From Letharia columbiana (taxonomy: Eukaryota; Ascomycota; Lecanoromycetes; Lecanorales; Parmeliaceae): a stretch of DNA of 64,000 nucleotides. The position numbers and the translations under genes were made by a program. Below the pieces are notes generated by a model. The model ran no database searches and was not told the origin of the DNA. It worked only from the letters and a program-made list of their open reading frames with translations. The DNA is taken from NCBI RefSeq assembly GCF_014066305.1, contig NW_023501038.1, forward strand, positions 682,001 through 746,000, read 5' to 3'. Positions 60,354-64,000 of this stretch are shown in pieces (the first letter of the stretch is position 1; the number at the start of each line of letters is the position of its first letter).

Positions 60354-61866
60354 GGGCTTCTTGTGAAGGCAGTTGCGACGGGTGATGAAGCAACCCAAGA
60401 CCAGGCTTGTTGAGATGGGAACGACGGAGGTGAGGGCTAAAGGGTTGGGAGTGCGCGATTGTGTGAGTGTTGAGTGTCAAGTACTGAGGTATTGAGACAG
60501 CGATCGCAATTTATTGTATTGTTCTAGGTCCTTCCAATGCTTCAACAGCCAACAAGATTATGCTGAGAAATCAAGTGAAAGGGATATGGCGCAACGCTTG
60601 GAAGAAATATTGGATTGGGTGTGAAAGGTCAATAATTGTTGATCTTGACACGAAAGGTCTTGGCGGTTTTGTATGGCCTCAATATTGCCGGGTGTGTTTT
60701 GAGGGGACTAGAGGCGCGCAAGGTCTTACTAATTAAAGCGACCGCGTTCAAGTCGGCTCAGATTAGGGCTGTGGCTGAGGCAGACCAATGAATGAATAAA
60801 TAAGCCAGTGAAAGGTGAAAAGTGAAAAGTTATGCAGGTCACGAGACTTAATGCTTCGATAGGATGCGTTGGCCAGAGGTCGGAGGACATGGGCGGGCGG
60901 CCGAGGCTGTTAAGTAGTAGTATGACTGGCAATTTTGGGGGCAACTTGCGAGGGGGGAAAAGAGAAAATTACAGCTTAAGTTCGTTTATGTATGAGAATA
61001 ACAACGCACTTGCTTTTTAGCGGCTTAGCCCGCGGCTGCAGGGATAAGGTAGGTCTAAAAAGCTTGAAGTCTGTTTACAATTCCCCCCCTATCTTTCGCG
61101 TTCCCTTTTAATTATAAGCCCCCTCCCGAGTCCACTTCACTTTCATTGCGTCATGTGTCTTCCTTCAGCAACCACCACCACCTCTCTTTCACCAGCGACG
61201 TATTATTTTTCATCCGTCTCAAGATGCTGTATCTCATCCTTCCTTAACTTTCCACTCATACCCACGGGCCGTTCTCTTCCGAGCAAGCCCCGCATTTGAC
61301 TCACACATTCGTTCCGAAGGCAAAAAAGTAGCCTGCCGTCTGTATCCTTATCACGTAAGAAACACGCGATATGATGCCTCTAAAATTGGTAGATATCAGT
61401 CAGTGGAGAGTTGAAGCTAGGTACCGCCACGATGACACTTCTATCGCGCGTTTCTCCATCATCATAGCAGTGGCAGCCTCGCGTACTCATAGTGGCTGAG
61501 AACAGGCAACAACGATCAGATACCTGCTGCTTGAGAGGAACAGAAGGACACCCGTAGAATTGTACCTAGTAGAAACAGTATTCAGAGATGAACAACAATG
61601 TTGGATTGTTGTTGAGACATTTTGAAGTTGGAACTGGCACCACTGCTGTTCTCTGACAGAGCTGAGAGGTTGGATTCGTGGCCGAGGAGGTGATTCCTTC
61701 CAACACGGACGAGGCGCTGAGTGAATTACATCAGATTTATGGAAGAGAATTAGTTAGACAGAGACACCATGGAAGACACGGCGGTCATGTTCCCTCACAT
61801 GCAGTGGGAATGGAAGAGATGATGCGGAGTAGAGAGTGGTAGGTAGGTAAGGTAGAGAGAGCACAG
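60354..61866. other. Long non-coding spacer upstream of BDF1
   Basis: 1.5 kb without recognisable genes. It includes the BDF1 promoter and leader. Frames are all under 80 codons. Confidence 0.5.
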
Positions 61867-63461
61867 ATAACAGGCGTGACTTCTTGCAGGCTTTTGCAGC
61901 TAGTCCATATGTAGTATAGCTCGGCCTGGTGGGATAAATATCCTGCTGCCGTAGGCTTCCATAGATTCTATATCCTTTGCTACCCACATAGTAGAACTGT
62001 TTCGTTCAACTGGAGGTCTTGCCCAGATGGTAATCGTGGCCTTGCAAGTGATCTTGTTGTTATACGTTCGTTTGAAGTCTTTCACAGCCGTTCATTGGCT
62101 GGTTAGTGATTTATTCTCCAAATCATTCATTTTACCTCAGTGGAGAGCTCGGAGAGCCCCTCTCCCATTATTGCCATTTCACCTTCGTCAAGCTGGCCCA
62201 TCTCAGTGGCAGTCTCCTATTAGATCTTGCTAAGTCTATGGCAAGCATGGCCTACAAGTCGACTGGTCCTCAATTCACTCGCAGTGATTGCTTCTTCGGC
62301 AATGGAGTATCCGCTACTCAATGGCTAAAACACTTTCACACCATAATATCCGGCTACGAGTATACATTAAAGCAGTACCTCGAATGGCTTGATTTACTTC
62401 TTATGGACGACGCTGGTAACTGAGCCGACACGAATTCTAACGCTATCCGTCTTCTTAACGAGTTAGCTCCGTCTCAGCAGACTATCATAGCTTTACAAGC
62501 TTGTTCTATACACGATTTGAGTCCCTTATCGAGTTCCACAGCGGAGTACGAGACCAGCCACCACAGCTACCGGAGCAGCCTATCGTACCAGAGCAGCCTA
62601 TCACATCCGAGCAGCCTACCTTACCTGAGCAGCCTACCGTACCACAGCTGTCAGAGCCTGCTCCAAAGCTATCAGAGCAGCCTACATTACAGCTACCAGA
62701 GCAGCCCGTCGTAATACAGTCAGCTCCATCAGTACCAGAGCAGCCTGCTCCGAGCTACCAAAGCCTACTCCACAGCTACCAAAGCCTACTCCAGAGCTAC
62801 CAAAGCAGCTTACCCCAGAGCTACCAGAGCAGTCTATGCCAGTCATACCACAGTCAGCTCCATCAGTACCAGAGCAGCCTACTCCAGAGCTACCAAAGTC
62901 TACCCTACAGTTACCGAGCAGCCCGTCATATCACAGTCAGCTCCATCAGTACCACAGCAGCCTACTCCACAGTACCGAGCAGCCTACTCCACAAATACCA
63001 GAGCAGCCTATCGTACCAAAGAAGCCTGTCATACCAGAGCAGCCTATCTACAGCTACCAAAGCCTACTTTGCAGCTACCGAGCAGCTCACCACCTCACTC
63101 AGCAGTCCGGTACTACCTACACCATTAGATCTGGCCTATCATAGGGTTGGTTGCTTGATATGCTACGAAAGCAGACTTAGTGCTTACAGAAGGCTTCCTA
63201 GCTGCTTGCTACGATGCTATTTGTTTATGATGCATTTTTGCTAAGTACATCTTTCGGGGCTTATTTTGCTATGGCTTTGCTTGCTACCTTGTTGGTATAG
63301 CTTCATATATTTGTTAGTCGGGGGCTCCGTCTTGTTTGTGTGGGATAGTTAACAGACGTACTTCCTTCAGGCTTTTGCAGCTAGTCCACATGAATACTGC
63401 TCCGTAGGCTTCCATTTCTCATCCTTTGCTACCCCTTAGTAGAACTGTTCCGTTCAAAGAG
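61867..63461 (+). mobile_element. Degenerate retroelement with terminal direct repeats and gag-like remnant
   Basis: Direct repeats of about 100-140 bases bound the element: 61867-62010 and 63347-63461, both containing caggcttttgcagctagtcc, ccgtaggcttcca, tcctttgctacc and tagtagaactgt. Between them lies a gag-like frame starting at 62238 (MASMAYKSTGPQFTRSDCFF, then SATQWLKHFHTIISGYEYTL and WLDLLLMDDAGN) that stops at TGA 62421-62423 and continues in frame with ADTNSNAIRLLNELAPSQQT. A TGG-to-TGA change would explain the stop. From about 62550 to 63080 follows a repeat-coded Pro/Glu/Gln region. No reverse transcriptase or integrase is visible, so the element is non-autonomous or deleted. Confidence 0.55.
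62550..63080 (+). repeat. Tandem PEQP-coding repeat
   Basis: Units of about 15 bases related to gtaccagagcagcct (Val-Pro-Glu-Gln-Pro) are repeated tens of times with drift. They read LPEQPIVPEQPITSEQPT in one frame at the start, then slip into frames reading SYQSLLHSYQSLL. Indels between units therefore change the frame several times. It forms the C-terminal part of the gag-like remnant. Confidence 0.75.
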
Positions 63462-63680
63462 CACAGAGCAGTGGTGGCAGTGCTTAAATCCTAGTGATCC
63501 CGAGATCCCTCGGACTTGGCTTGGCGGCATGGACTCGCCTCGCCTAGCGCAACTATTATCAAAAAAATCATTCCAGAAAATCACGGAGGAAAAATCCAGC
63601 AGCCTCATGCGTGAATTGAGAACCTCCTGCTGATCCGTTCTCAAGGGCCAGTACAATATCTGCAGTCAACATCCATCATA
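63462..63680. other. Spacer before UTP5-like gene
   Basis: Presumed promoter and leader of the UTP5-like gene. No other feature is seen. Confidence 0.5.
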
Positions 63681-64000
63681 ATGGGGAATAAAAAGGCACC
63701 CAAGGCGGTAGCCTCCAACGTCTCCTCAGTCGCAAATCCTGCAGCGTCTTCCAACACACAAACCGCCAACAGATCCTCCATCCTCCGATCGTCCTTCTCT
63801 CCCTCTCATTTCCAGCTCTCCTTATTCGCTTCGGTCATCCAAGGTTTTGATGCGCAGCATCTTCGCATACATGACACCAACACTGGCCGGTTACGTTGCG
63901 AGCACACGATCAATTCAAAGGCCTCGATAACCTGCTTGGATTGGGGCTACTATGGCGAAAACCACCGAGACCGGCATCACCAAGAATCCAAGAAGAAGCG
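63681..64000 (+). CDS. UTP5: UTP5/WDR43-like U3 snoRNP protein, partial
   Basis: Open from the ATG at 63681 to the window edge, 106 codons, so the 3' part is missing. After a short Ala/Ser/Asn-rich head come SSILRSSFSPSHFQLSLFAS, VIQGFDAQHLRIHDTNTGRL and INSKASITCLDWGYYG. These are the first two WD40 blades as found at the start of Utp5 (t-UTP subcomplex of the small-subunit processome, needed for pre-18S rRNA processing). A basic stretch (ESKKKR) follows. The family is recognised from the position and spacing of these motifs. No intron is needed in the visible part. Confidence 0.75.
   Translation, partial: MGNKKAPKAVASNVSSVANPAASSNTQTANRSSILRSSFSPSHFQLSLFASVIQGFDAQHLRIHDTNTGRLRCEHTINSKASITCLDWGYYGENHRDRHHQESKKK

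Overview
This window is nuclear DNA of a filamentous ascomycete fungus (Pezizomycotina). The evidence is the intron style and the gene set. Most introns are 44-150 bp, start with GT, carry CTAAC-like branch points and end in CAG or TAG. The genes include a DSC-complex subunit 3 with DUF2407, a KRE6/SKN1-type GH16 glucan synthase-like protein, an SSU1-type sulfite pump, a HET-domain protein, a fungal NLR-type N-terminal domain and an RNase T1/F1. I cannot name the species. The two ribosomal protein genes, RVB1, BDF1 and the 3'-terminal UTP5-like gene make good anchors.

Layout. 1-13.8 kb is mostly housekeeping: a coiled-coil protein, a WD40 DCAF-like protein, a SET/MYND protein, a mitochondrial OXNAD1-like reductase and a YOX1-like homeodomain factor. 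14.7-15.5 kb holds two diverged copies of a dispersed repeat. 15.9-18 kb holds two genes for secreted proteins on the minus strand: an M35 (deuterolysin-like) homologue and an RNase T1. 18.5-20.7 kb has RPL22 and translin on opposite strands. 20.7-25.2 kb is gene-poor with a decayed M35 relative. 25.2-37.1 kb has RPL3, a NuiA-like protein, the KRE6-like GH16 protein, Dsc3 and SSU1. 37.3 kb carries a 37-bp-arm hairpin that looks like a MITE.

39-52.8 kb is an accessory, gene-decay region. It contains a pseudokinase-like protein fused to an IFI6/IFI27-type membrane domain, two membrane-protein pseudogenes, a small secreted protein, an intact HET protein and an orphan or broken NLR N-domain. It ends in a tRNA-Leu(AAG) gene. 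That tRNA has its normal 16-nt intron plus a second 53-nt insertion in the D loop with the full signature of a spliceosomal intron (GTATGT, GACTAACA, CAG). I regard this as the most unusual object in the window. 53.2-60.4 kb returns to housekeeping genes: RVB1, a nicotinamide riboside kinase-like gene and BDF1. 61.9-63.5 kb is a degenerate retroelement bounded by direct repeats, and the window ends inside a UTP5-like gene.

Exon boundaries were derived by hand from splice signals, reading-frame continuity and remembered family conservation. For every multi-exon gene given with full exon coordinates, the exon lengths sum to a multiple of three. No database search was run.
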